Part shown: one piece after another, positions 25,529 to 34,240 of the stretch
How positions within the stretch are numbered: position 1 is the stretch's first letter
Layout: each line of letters starts with the position of its first letter
DNA from: Prevotella sp.
GTDB taxonomy: Bacteria > Bacteroidota > Bacteroidia > Bacteroidales > Bacteroidaceae
Assembly (NCBI GenBank): GCA_022773825.1
Contig: JALFOF010000009.1
Span: 1-64,000 of the forward strand
DNA length: 64,000 bases
Direction of reading: 5' to 3'
Made by a program: the position numbers and the translations under genes
The notes under the pieces: model-generated
What the model saw: only the letters and a program-made list of their open reading frames with translations
Told to the model about the DNA's origin: nothing
Databases searched by the model: none

Positions 25529-25537
25529 AGCAAAAGC

Positions 25538-26317
25538 ATGTCAACAATAATATATCCATCACCCATCTTCGGTCCGGTGCACTCGCGAAGGCTCGGTGTG
25601 TCGCTCGGCGTAAACCTCATGCCGGGCGATGGAAAGGTGTGTACTTTCGACTGCCTGTATTGCGAATGTGGGTTCAACAAGGACTTCCCAGCCCACGACA
25701 AACGCCCCACAAGGGAGCAGGTGCGCGCCGCGCTGGATGAGGTGCTGGCACTGCGCCACCACAATGGCGAACCACTTGACTGCATAACATTCTCGGGTAA
25801 CGGCGAGCCGACAGGGCATCCAGACTTCCCGGGCATCATAGCCGACACGGTGGAGCTGCGTGACCGCTATTTCCCCAAGGCAAAAGTGTCGGTGCTGAGC
25901 AACGCCACTTTCGTGGGAAAGGAGGAGGTGCGCAGGGCGTTGACGATGGTTGACAATAACATTATGAAGCTCGACACGGTGGACGGGGACTATATCAACA
26001 AGGTGGACAGACCCGTGCAGCCGATGTATGACGTGCGTAAGGTGGTGGAAAACCTAAAGCTCTTCGATGGGCAAGTGGTCATACAGACGATGTTTATGAC
26101 TGGCACGGCAGGCGGAGAGAGCGTTGACAACACAGGCGAGAGGTTCGTGGCGCCGTGGCTGGAAGCCGTGAAAGACATCGCGCCACGGCAGGTTATGATA
26201 TACACCATAGACCGCGAGACACCCGAACACGGCCTGCGCAAGGCGGCTCCCGATGTGCTCGACAGCATAAAGGCAAGGGTGGAGCAGATGGGAATAGCCT
26301 GTTCGGCAAGCTATTGA
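25538..26317 (+). CDS. Radical SAM protein
   Basis: The 259-residue protein carries the [4Fe-4S]/SAM-binding motif CxxxCxxC as CTFDCLYCECG near residue 33, the GGE-like TFSGNGEPTGHP near residue 88, and the SNATFV strand. The N-terminal PSPIFGPVHSRRLGVSLGVN resembles a group of short radical SAM enzymes of unassigned function found in many bacteria. Substrate unknown. The gene follows the 22-nt array by 10 nt and is transcribed towards the GH105 gene, with an ACTAAACAAC spacer between. Confidence 0.85.
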   Translation: MSTIIYPSPIFGPVHSRRLGVSLGVNLMPGDGKVCTFDCLYCECGFNKDFPAHDKRPTREQVRAALDEVLALRHHNGEPLDCITFSGNGEPTGHPDFPGIIADTVELRDRYFPKAKVSVLSNATFVGKEEVRRALTMVDNNIMKLDTVDGDYINKVDRPVQPMYDVRKVVENLKLFDGQVVIQTMFMTGTAGGESVDNTGERFVAPWLEAVKDIAPRQVMIYTIDRETPEHGLRKAAPDVLDSIKARVEQMGIACSASY

Positions 26318-26328
26318 CACGCCATTGG

Positions 26329-26424
26329 GCAACAAAACAACAAAAATACTAAACAACCAAACAACGAAACGACTAAACAACAAAACGACTAAACAACTAA
26401 ACAACAAAAATACTAAACAACTAA
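26329..26424. repeat. ACTAAACAAC low-complexity tract
   Basis: Repeated words CAACAAAACAAC, ACTAAACAAC and ACGAAACGAC run for about 95 nt up to 2 nt before the GH105 start codon. The whole leader of that gene is therefore repeat. Confidence 0.9.
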
Positions 26425-26425
26425 C

Positions 26426-27601
26426 ATGAGAAAAACCTTCGTAACCGCACTGATGTGCCTGTTAGCCCTCGCCGTTACAGCGGCGGAAAAGCCGGAGAAA
26501 ACCTGCGAAAAGGGTGCCGCCGGCTGCCCACTCGCCCTCTCACGGCGTGCCAACGACTATTTCATGGCGAAATGGAGCGACCCAACAGCCCCCACAACGG
26601 CAAAGAAACTGCGCCCCAGCAACCTGTGGACGCGCGCCGTTTACTTCGAGGGACTGATGGCATTGAACGACATAGACCCACAGGAAAGGTACACACAGTA
26701 CGTCGATACGTGGGGTAACTTCCACAAATGGACACCGCGTAACGGCGTGACAACGGTGCATGCCGATGACCAATGCTGCGCGCAGACATATCTGGAGCGT
26801 TACTGTCAGGTGGGCGGAAAAGAGAAAGTGAGGGCCGTGAAGGAGAACTTCGACAAGCAGATAGCACGCGGCACCAACAGAGACTGGACGTGGATAGACG
26901 CTATACAGATGGCTATGCCAGCCTATGCAAGGCTGTATGCCATAACGAAAGACCGCAAATATATAGACTATGCCATGCAGTCCTACACGTGGAGCCGCGA
27001 TACCTGCGGCGGAAAACTGTTCAACACAGAGGAGGGACTGTGGTGGAGAGACGCCAATTTCGTACCACCTTACAAGGAGAGCGACGGCAAAAACTGCTAC
27101 TGGAGCAGAGGAAACGGATGGGTGTATGCCGCATACGTCCGCGTGATGATGCTCCTTCCGAAGAAGGATAAGTACTACAAACAGCTGAAAAAAGACTTCA
27201 TAATGATGTCGGAAGCATTGCTGCCACTGCAAAGGGAGGACGGTTTCTGGAACGCAAGCCTTGCCTCACAGGACTTCGCAGGTAAGGAATTGAGCGGCAC
27301 AGCCTTATTCCTTTACGGTATGTCGTGGGGCGTCAGCAACGGAATATTGAAGGAAAAAGACTACCGTCAGGCAATAGACAAGGCGTGGGAGGCAATAGCT
27401 TCCTGCGTGCATAAGGACGGCTTCCTCGGCTATGTGCAAGGAACAGGCGACAGACCAGCATCAAGCCAGCCCGTGACTTACGTGAAAGAACCCGATTTTG
27501 ACGACTACGGATTGGGCTGTTTCCTGCTCGGCGCAACGGAGTATCATAAGCTGAAGAATGGCATTCGCAAGGAGACTGTCATAAAAACATACGAAGACTA
27601 A
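26426..27601 (+). CDS. Glycoside hydrolase family 105 (unsaturated rhamnogalacturonyl hydrolase-like)
   Basis: The 391-residue protein has a signal peptide (MRKTFVTALMCLLALAVTAAE) and the (alpha/alpha)6-barrel pattern of GH88/GH105 enzymes: HADDQCCAQTYLERY near residue 112, DWTWIDAIQMAMPAYARL near residue 152 and WSRGNGWVYAAYVRVM near residue 230. These enzymes remove the unsaturated uronic acid left by polysaccharide lyases. The adjacent GH2 gene (20 nt downstream) and the PL1 lyase in this window fit pectin or rhamnogalacturonan use. The product is periplasmic or exported. Confidence 0.88.
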   Translation: MRKTFVTALMCLLALAVTAAEKPEKTCEKGAAGCPLALSRRANDYFMAKWSDPTAPTTAKKLRPSNLWTRAVYFEGLMALNDIDPQERYTQYVDTWGNFHKWTPRNGVTTVHADDQCCAQTYLERYCQVGGKEKVRAVKENFDKQIARGTNRDWTWIDAIQMAMPAYARLYAITKDRKYIDYAMQSYTWSRDTCGGKLFNTEEGLWWRDANFVPPYKESDGKNCYWSRGNGWVYAAYVRVMMLLPKKDKYYKQLKKDFIMMSEALLPLQREDGFWNASLASQDFAGKELSGTALFLYGMSWGVSNGILKEKDYRQAIDKAWEAIASCVHKDGFLGYVQGTGDRPASSQPVTYVKEPDFDDYGLGCFLLGATEYHKLKNGIRKETVIKTYED

Positions 27602-27621
27602 CCAACTAATTATACTACATT

Positions 27622-30108
27622 ATGACTAAAAAGAAACTATATTCCACGCTGTTCGCCATAGCGTGCTCCGTCATTCCCGCGGCGGCAGGTACGGCGTCAG
27701 ACACGATATGTCTCGACAGAGGCTGGCTCTTCAAACACGGTGATGACGCTTCCGTGACCCTAACAGTGGGCAAAAACAAATACAGAGTAGGCAAGATATC
27801 TGAGCAAGAAAACGCTTCCGCCGCCGTAACGGTGCAGCAGGCCAAGGCGGAGGGATGGAAAGAGGTGAACGTTCCGCATGACTTCCAGATAGAACAGCCA
27901 TGGGTGGCACCATCGGCAGACGAGAGAGCGGACAACAGTGACGCTGGTGCGAACATCAAAAGCCGCCTCTCTGCCCGCGGATTTAAGGAGATGGGAGGAG
28001 GATGGTACGTAAAGACCATCACGCCGGAGGTGTCAAAAAAAGGCAAGAGGGCATTGCTCGACTTCCAGGGAATCATGTATTACGGCGACGTATATCTCAA
28101 CGGTGAGCGCGTAGGAGGTACGGACTACGGATACGTGGGCTTCGAGATTGACGTGACAAAGAAGCTGAAATACGGCGAGGAGAATATCATAGTGGTGTAC
28201 GCGAACACTGGTGAGCCGAAGCAATCACGATGGTACACTGGCGGAGGACTGTTCCGCGACGTGAGCCTTGTCTATACGGATGCGCAGCTATATTTCCTCC
28301 GTCACCCCCTATACATTACCACAAAGGATAACAAGACGGTAAATATCACTGCCAATGTGCAGTGCACCACCAAGCAGAACACGGTGACAATGCGCCTCAC
28401 TGTCACCGCTCCCGACGGCAATGTGGTGAAGAACGAGACGTACAAGCTAAAGCGTATCCGCAACTACAAGCAGGGACAGGAGCTCGTTATACCCTCTTTC
28501 GACATACCGTCGCCAATGCTTTGGGACTGCGAGACGCCCAACCTCTACACCGCTCGCGTAGAGCTGTTGAGGGAAGACGGCACCGTCAGTGCGGTGACAT
28601 CGCAGCGTTTCGGCATACGCACCATAGAGATAGGACCTGATTTCGGACTGAAACTCAACGGAAAGAAGGTGCTGTTGAAGGGTTATGCCAACCACCACAC
28701 CAACGGAGCACTTGGTGCTGCCGCGCTACCACGGGCGATGGAGAAGAGGATAAAACTGATGAAGGAGTACGGTATGAACCATATCCGCACGTCACACAAC
28801 CCCTATTCCGAGTCCTTCCTCGACCTTTGCGACGAGAATGGCATACTGGTAGTGGACGAACTGTACGACAAATGGAACGACCAATATGTGGGTGCAGGGC
28901 GCAATCACTACATGAACCTGTGGCCGGAGCATGTAAAGGAGTTCATAACACGTGACCGTAACCACCCTTCCGTGGTGCTTTGGTCGCTTGGAAACGAACT
29001 CCAGTCATACAATGATATGCCGTTTAACGACTTCGGAGTGACGATGTACAAGCTGCAGAAGACCCTTATCCAGCGCTATGATGATAGCCGTAAGGTCACC
29101 GTGGCAATGCACCCACGCTACCGTAACTGGGAGACTGACTCGCTACCGTGCGAGCTTGCCAAGGCTACCGATGTGCAGTCCTACAACTACCGCTATATGT
29201 ATTTCCCCGGAGACGGCAAGAATTTCCCGTGGATGACGTTCTACCAGAGCGAGGCTTCCGTAGCGGCTATGGGCGAAAACTACTTCGCTATGGACCTCGA
29301 CAAGGTCATAGGACTGGCTTACTGGGGTGCTATCGACTACTTGGGAGAGAGCCAAGGGTGGCCCACCAAGGGCTGGGCGCAGGGCGTTTTCGACATCTCT
29401 CTGGAGCCAAAGCCAAAGGCTTACTACATGAGGTCGTTCTTCAAGCCCGACGAACCCGTGGTTCACATCGCGGTGACAGACAGCAAGGGCGATGCGATGT
29501 GGAACGGAGTGCAGACGGGTAACGACGGTCAGAGCGACCATTGGAACCGTAAACCCGGCACGAAACTGGACTTGACGACCTACACTAACGCCGAGGAGGT
29601 GGAGCTATTGGTTAACGGCAAGAGCTACGGAGTGAAGAAAAACGACCTCGGAAGCGCAAAGATGCGCAACCAGATACGTTGGAAAGACATAGAATATCAA
29701 GACGGTTACTGCGAGGCCATAGCGAGAACGGGCGGCAAGGTCGTTGCCCGCCACCGCATAGAGACCACTGGTAAGGCCGTGGCATTGAAGGCTGAGCTTG
29801 ACAATAGCAACTGGAAAGCTGACGGACAGGACCTCCAGCACATCCGCATCGTGGCCGTTGACAAGAAGGGAAGGCGTGTGCAGTCGGCCGTGGCAGAGGT
29901 AAAGTTCACCGTTACTGGTGACGCTTCGCTCGCTGCTGTCAGCAGTGGCGACCATCAATCAGACGAGCTTAACGTCAGCGACAGGCGCAAACTCTACAAG
30001 GGTTCCTGCCTCGCCATACTGCGTTCAGGCACCGTTCCTTCCGCCATCACTGTCACAGCCACCGCTGAGGGCATGAAGCCAGTGAAGCTGAAGCTCGGCA
30101 CGAAGTAA
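27622..30108 (+). CDS. Glycoside hydrolase family 2 (beta-galactosidase-like)
   Basis: The 828-residue protein has a signal peptide (to about residue 24), a jelly-roll sugar-binding domain (about 30-230, VNVPHDFQIE), an Ig-like domain (230-340) and a TIM barrel (340-620). The acid/base Glu is in WSLGNE (about residue 459) and the nucleophile is probably the Glu of YQSEAS (about residue 544). C-terminal beta domains follow (DUF4982-like and Ig-like). Likely removes beta-linked galactose or a related sugar from plant glycan side chains; exact specificity unknown. It follows the GH105 gene by 20 nt. Confidence 0.9.
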   Translation: MTKKKLYSTLFAIACSVIPAAAGTASDTICLDRGWLFKHGDDASVTLTVGKNKYRVGKISEQENASAAVTVQQAKAEGWKEVNVPHDFQIEQPWVAPSADERADNSDAGANIKSRLSARGFKEMGGGWYVKTITPEVSKKGKRALLDFQGIMYYGDVYLNGERVGGTDYGYVGFEIDVTKKLKYGEENIIVVYANTGEPKQSRWYTGGGLFRDVSLVYTDAQLYFLRHPLYITTKDNKTVNITANVQCTTKQNTVTMRLTVTAPDGNVVKNETYKLKRIRNYKQGQELVIPSFDIPSPMLWDCETPNLYTARVELLREDGTVSAVTSQRFGIRTIEIGPDFGLKLNGKKVLLKGYANHHTNGALGAAALPRAMEKRIKLMKEYGMNHIRTSHNPYSESFLDLCDENGILVVDELYDKWNDQYVGAGRNHYMNLWPEHVKEFITRDRNHPSVVLWSLGNELQSYNDMPFNDFGVTMYKLQKTLIQRYDDSRKVTVAMHPRYRNWETDSLPCELAKATDVQSYNYRYMYFPGDGKNFPWMTFYQSEASVAAMGENYFAMDLDKVIGLAYWGAIDYLGESQGWPTKGWAQGVFDISLEPKPKAYYMRSFFKPDEPVVHIAVTDSKGDAMWNGVQTGNDGQSDHWNRKPGTKLDLTTYTNAEEVELLVNGKSYGVKKNDLGSAKMRNQIRWKDIEYQDGYCEAIARTGGKVVARHRIETTGKAVALKAELDNSNWKADGQDLQHIRIVAVDKKGRRVQSAVAEVKFTVTGDASLAAVSSGDHQSDELNVSDRRKLYKGSCLAILRSGTVPSAITVTATAEGMKPVKLKLGTK

Positions 30109-30130
30109 GAGAAACCATATACATAACGAT

Positions 30131-32623
30131 ATGACATATTCCATAGAAAAGGTCACAAGCCTTATAGGAGCTCACCGCTACGGCACTGCCGCCACGGCGG
30201 TGGGCTTTCTTTTAACCGACAGCCGCTCTCTTTCTTTTGCGGAGGAGACGCTCTTTTTTGCTCTGAAGTCAGAGCGCAACGATGGTCACCGCTACCTTGC
30301 CGACCTCCATCGGCGTGGTGTGCGCAACTTTGTGGTGGAGCGATTGCCCGAGAACTACTCCGCGGAAGCTGGCTCGGAGTGGGCTGACAGCAATCTCCTC
30401 GTGGTGAAATCGCCTCTCGCCGCCTTGCAAAGACTGGCGGAAAGACACCGCGACGCCTTTGACATACCAGTGGTAGGCATCACCGGAAGCAATGGCAAGA
30501 CCATGGTGAAGGAGTGGCTTTATCAGCTCCTCATGCCCTCAATGAACGTCACGCGCTCCCCTCGCTCCTACAATTCACAGATTGGTGTGCCCCTCTCCGT
30601 GTGGCAAATGGGTGAGAATACCGATGTGGCACTCTTCGAGGCAGGCATCAGTAAGGTAGGCGAGATGGCGCGACTGACCGACATAATACAGCCCACCATA
30701 GGCGTATTCACCTCCCTTGGCATGGCGCACCAGGAGAATTTCCTCTCTATGGAAGACAAATGCAGGGAGAAATTCCGCCTCTTCCGCGACTGCGGCACGC
30801 TGGTCTATCCCGTTGACAACGACGTGGTGTTCCGTGTATTGTGCCAAAGTGACTTCGCCGGCGAGAAGCTCGGATGGTCCATGCACGACGCTTCCGCCGC
30901 CTTCTACATAAGCGATATCAGCAAGACCGACACCTCCACGAACATACATTATATATATAAAGGCACGCAAGAGGGGAGTTACACCCTGCCTTTCATCAGC
31001 GAAGCGGCGGTTGAGAACTCCATAACGTGCGCCGTCACCGCCCTCCATCTCGGGCTGACACCACGGCTCCTGGCGGAGCGTATGGCACTCCTTGAGCCTG
31101 TTGCCATGCGCCTTGAGGTGAAAGAGGGCCGCAACGGCTGCACACTCATCAACGATTCCTACAACTCTGACCTCGCCTCGCTCGACATAGCGCTCGACTT
31201 CATGCAGCGCAGGCCTGACCACAAGGGGCGTCGCCGCACGCTCATACTGAGCGATATAGACCAGAGTGGACTCGCCACCGCTGAGCTGGCACGCCAGATA
31301 GCCGACATGATAGCCCTCCGGGGCATAGACAAGTTCATCGCCATCGGCACCGAGCTGTCCGCTCTATCCGCCCACTCCGCCCGTCTGCCCGAGACCTTCT
31401 TCTTCGCCACCACAGAGGACTTCATGGGCAGTCAGTGCTTCGCCACGCTGAGCAACGAGGTGATACTCATCAAGGGCGCGCGCCGATTCCGCTTCGACCG
31501 CATTACGGACCAGCTCGTGGAGAAGGTGCACGAGACCACGCTGGAGGTCAATCTGTCGGCTGTCGTCGCCAACCTCAACTGGTATCGCTCGCAGATGAAG
31601 CCCGGCACCAAGCTCGTCTGCATGATAAAGGCTGACGGCTACGGCGCCGGGGCGGTGGAGATTGCCAAGACATTGCAGGACCATCGTGTGGACTACCTTG
31701 CCGTTGCCGTTGCCGACGAGGGCGTGGCGCTGCGGCAGGCTGGCATCACCGCTAACATAATGATAATGAACCCGGAGATGACCGCCTTCAAGACCATGTT
31801 CGACTACGACCTCGAACCCGAGGTGTACTCCTTCCGCCTGCTCGACGCTCTGCGCCATGCCGCGCGCAAGGAGGGCATCACCGGCTGGCCTATCCACGTG
31901 AAGCTCGACACTGGTATGCACCGCCTTGGCTTCCATCCCGTTGACGATATGCCCCGCCTCGTGGACTATCTGAAGAGCCAGAACGCCCTTACGCCCCGCT
32001 CCGTCTTCTCACATTTCGTGGGGTCCGACAGCGATGAGTTCGACGACTTCTCCCAACAGCAGTACGACCTCTACCTCCGTGGCGCCGACACGCTGCAGGA
32101 AGCCTTTCCGCACCATATCATACGCCACATCTGCAACTCCGCCGGCATAGAGCATTTCCCGTCAAGACAGTTGGATATGTGCCGCCTCGGACTGGGCCTG
32201 TACGGCATAAATCCACGCGACAACGGCGTGATTAACAATGTATCCACGCTCAAAACCACCATCCTGCAGTTGCGTAATGTGAAGGCAGGCGAGAGCATCG
32301 GTTACTCAAGACGCACCATATTGGAGCGCGACAGCCTCATTGCCGCCATACCGATAGGCTACGCCGACGGTCTGAACCGCCACCTCGGCAACCGCAACGC
32401 CTACTGCCTCGTCAACGGTCAGAAGGCGGACTACGTGGGAAATATCTGCATGGATGTCTGCATGATAGACGTAACGGGCATAGACTGCCGCGAGGGCGAC
32501 AGCGTGGAGATATTCGGCGACAACCTGCCCGTCACCGTCTTGTCCGACAAACTCGGCACCATACCATACGAAATCCTCACCCTCGTCAGCAACCGCGTCA
32601 AGAGAGTGTACTACGAGGAGTAA
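30131..32623 (+). CDS. murF-alr: Bifunctional MurF / alanine racemase
   Basis: This 830-residue fusion has two enzymes. Residues 1-460 are MurF: P-loop VVGITGSNGKTMVKEW near residue 115, NDSYNSDLASLDIALD near residue 340. Residues 470-830 are alanine racemase: PLP lysine K500 in MIKADGYGAGA, GYADGLNRHL and VGNICMDVCMID near the C-terminus. Together they make D-Ala and attach D-Ala-D-Ala to UDP-MurNAc-tripeptide in the cytoplasm. A Ddl step is still needed elsewhere. Fusion is known in Bacteroidetes. The gene starts 22 nt after the GH2 gene, an unrelated neighbour. Confidence 0.96.
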   Translation: MTYSIEKVTSLIGAHRYGTAATAVGFLLTDSRSLSFAEETLFFALKSERNDGHRYLADLHRRGVRNFVVERLPENYSAEAGSEWADSNLLVVKSPLAALQRLAERHRDAFDIPVVGITGSNGKTMVKEWLYQLLMPSMNVTRSPRSYNSQIGVPLSVWQMGENTDVALFEAGISKVGEMARLTDIIQPTIGVFTSLGMAHQENFLSMEDKCREKFRLFRDCGTLVYPVDNDVVFRVLCQSDFAGEKLGWSMHDASAAFYISDISKTDTSTNIHYIYKGTQEGSYTLPFISEAAVENSITCAVTALHLGLTPRLLAERMALLEPVAMRLEVKEGRNGCTLINDSYNSDLASLDIALDFMQRRPDHKGRRRTLILSDIDQSGLATAELARQIADMIALRGIDKFIAIGTELSALSAHSARLPETFFFATTEDFMGSQCFATLSNEVILIKGARRFRFDRITDQLVEKVHETTLEVNLSAVVANLNWYRSQMKPGTKLVCMIKADGYGAGAVEIAKTLQDHRVDYLAVAVADEGVALRQAGITANIMIMNPEMTAFKTMFDYDLEPEVYSFRLLDALRHAARKEGITGWPIHVKLDTGMHRLGFHPVDDMPRLVDYLKSQNALTPRSVFSHFVGSDSDEFDDFSQQQYDLYLRGADTLQEAFPHHIIRHICNSAGIEHFPSRQLDMCRLGLGLYGINPRDNGVINNVSTLKTTILQLRNVKAGESIGYSRRTILERDSLIAAIPIGYADGLNRHLGNRNAYCLVNGQKADYVGNICMDVCMIDVTGIDCREGDSVEIFGDNLPVTVLSDKLGTIPYEILTLVSNRVKRVYYEE

Positions 32624-32654
32624 CCCCTTCCGCCGGCAACGCGCGGCAGGCTCA

Positions 32655-32741
32655 CAGTAAAAGCGCCGCTTTTACAATGTAAAAGCATTGAGATTACATT
32701 GTAATAGCGGCGCTTTTACTGTGTAATCACTATGCTTTTGC
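32655..32741. repeat. AAAAGCATAG repeat cluster C
   Basis: An outer inverted pair, CAGTAAAAGCGCCGC (32655-32669) and GCGGCGCTTTTACTG (32707-32721), encloses an inner unit GTAAAAGCATTGAGATTAC; a further unit GTAATCACTATGCTTTTGC follows. It begins 31 nt after murF-alr and could act as its 3' hairpin. Confidence 0.85.
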
Positions 32742-32754
32742 GCAGGCAAACCAC

Positions 32755-33030
32755 AGCCGCCCCCTCCCAACCTCTACTGCCCCCTCCCAACCTCCCCGAG
32801 GGGAGGAGATGGCAAACCACCAAATAACTAAACAACCAACCCACCAAATAACTAAATAACTAAACAACTAAACAACCAAACAACTAACCCACCAAACACC
32901 CCTTCCGCCCCTGTGTCTCGGGCGTCAGCCCGTGACTACCTCCAACCAAACAACCAAATAACCAAACCACTAACCCACCAAATAACTAAACAACTAACCC
33001 ACCAAACCACTAAACCACTAAATTTTACTC
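32755..33030. repeat. Mixed CCCTCCCAACCT and ACTAAACAAC repeats before holB
   Basis: Two CCCCCTCCCAACCTC-type words (32760-32800) are followed by about 200 nt of AACTAAACAACTAAACAACC-type tract, interrupted near 32900 by CTGTGTCTCGGGCGTCAGCC. No gene: the 61-aa ORF at 32913 is repeat-encoded. Confidence 0.88.
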
Positions 33031-33039
33031 CATTACTTC

Positions 33040-33069
33040 TTGTTTTACGAAAAAAATTCGTAACTTTGC
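33040..33069 (+). promoter_or_regulatory. Promoter of holB with almost no leader
   Basis: TAACTTTGC (33061-33069) is a full -7 box, but the -33 region has only a weak TTG (33040-33042). The start codon at 33077 lies 7 nt after the box, so the mRNA would be leaderless or nearly so. Confidence 0.65.
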
Positions 33070-33076
33070 ACGGACA

Positions 33077-34177
33077 ATGGATTTCTCTGACATCATAGGG
33101 CAGCAAGATATGTCCGCACGCCTTGCGCGTCTGGCAGACGAAGAGCGTATGCCTCACGCCATGATGCTGTGCGGACCCGACGGCGCTGGCAAGATGGCGC
33201 TGGCGCTGGCATTGGCAAGCCACATACTGAACCGCGGCTCTTTCAAGGTGAAAGGGACGAGGCATCCCGACCTGCACTTCTCCTTCCCGACGGTGAAGCT
33301 GAAGAAATGGAATTCAGAGTACAAGCCCGTCAGCGATGACTTCATAGAGCAGTGGCACCAGATGTTGCAAGGCGGCCCGTACTTCTCGCTGGCACAATGG
33401 ATGGAGGCCATGAAGGCGGAGAACCAACAAGCCGTCATAACAGTGGGCGAGGCCAACGAACTGACGAAGAAACTCTCCATAAAGTCCAATCAAGGCGGCT
33501 GGAAGGTGAGCATAATATGGCTGCCAGAGCGCATGAACCTGGAGTGCGCCAACAAGATGCTGAAACTCATTGAGGAACCACCAGCGCAGACACTCTTCAT
33601 CATGGTGTGCCGCGAGCCTGAGAAACTGCTCGAGACAATACGCTCGCGGGTGCAGCGTTTCGACGTGAAACCCATCGATACCGCCTCCATGCAACAGGCG
33701 CTGGCGGAGAGACGGATGCTCAACGAGGACGACGCGCGGCGCATAGCACGCCTCGCTGGCGGTAACTGGCTGGCGGCAACGGCAGAGCTTGAGGCAGGCA
33801 ACGAGAACCGCCTGTTCTTCGACTACTTCGTGACGCTGATGCGCAAGGCATACCTGCGCGACGTGAAAGACCTGAAACGCTGGAGCGAGAACGTGGCGGC
33901 GATGGGCAGGGAGGAGCAGAAACGTATGCTGGCATACTTCCTCCGCATGGCGAGGGAGGCGTTCATGTATAACTTCCGCAACCCACAGCTGACCTACATG
34001 ACACGCGACGAGGAAGCCTTCTGCCAGAAATTCGCACGCTTCGTCAACGAGGGCAACATACTGGGCTTTCAGGAACTGTACCAGACTGCCATGCGCGACA
34101 TCGGGCAGAACGCCAACTCCAGAATGGTGTTCTTCGACATCACCATGAAGGTGGCGGTGCTGTTGCACACCACTTAG
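33077..34177 (+). CDS. holB: DNA polymerase III delta' subunit
   Basis: The 366-residue protein is a clamp-loader AAA+ protein: MDFSDIIGQQDMSARLARL and the P-loop region MLCGPDGAGKMALALALA, then LKLIEEPPAQTLFIMV and the sensor-1-like ETIRSRVQRF. The usual P-loop Thr/Ser after GK is Met here and the zinc-binding cysteines of E. coli delta' are absent, consistent with delta' not being an ATPase subunit. It should load the beta clamp with DnaX and HolA. It starts a plus-strand group holB-ricT-gldH-porX-tsaE. Confidence 0.9.
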   Translation: MDFSDIIGQQDMSARLARLADEERMPHAMMLCGPDGAGKMALALALASHILNRGSFKVKGTRHPDLHFSFPTVKLKKWNSEYKPVSDDFIEQWHQMLQGGPYFSLAQWMEAMKAENQQAVITVGEANELTKKLSIKSNQGGWKVSIIWLPERMNLECANKMLKLIEEPPAQTLFIMVCREPEKLLETIRSRVQRFDVKPIDTASMQQALAERRMLNEDDARRIARLAGGNWLAATAELEAGNENRLFFDYFVTLMRKAYLRDVKDLKRWSENVAAMGREEQKRMLAYFLRMAREAFMYNFRNPQLTYMTRDEEAFCQKFARFVNEGNILGFQELYQTAMRDIGQNANSRMVFFDITMKVAVLLHTT

Positions 34178-34240
34178 TCCGCCGCCGGGGAAAGACGGCA
34201 GGGCATATACAACATATAATTCACTACATCACACACGACA

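Noticed and set aside
25198-25530. 110-aa plus-strand ORF (and minus-strand ORFs) across the 22-nt array
   Set aside because: The period is not a multiple of three, the translation is pure repeat (HPTTSHLPPNN-like) and a clear leader/promoter arrangement explains the DNA better.
33077-33200. holB as a DnaX (gamma/tau) gene
   Set aside because: Length, the degenerate P-loop (GKM) and lack of the zinc-finger cysteines fit delta', not DnaX.
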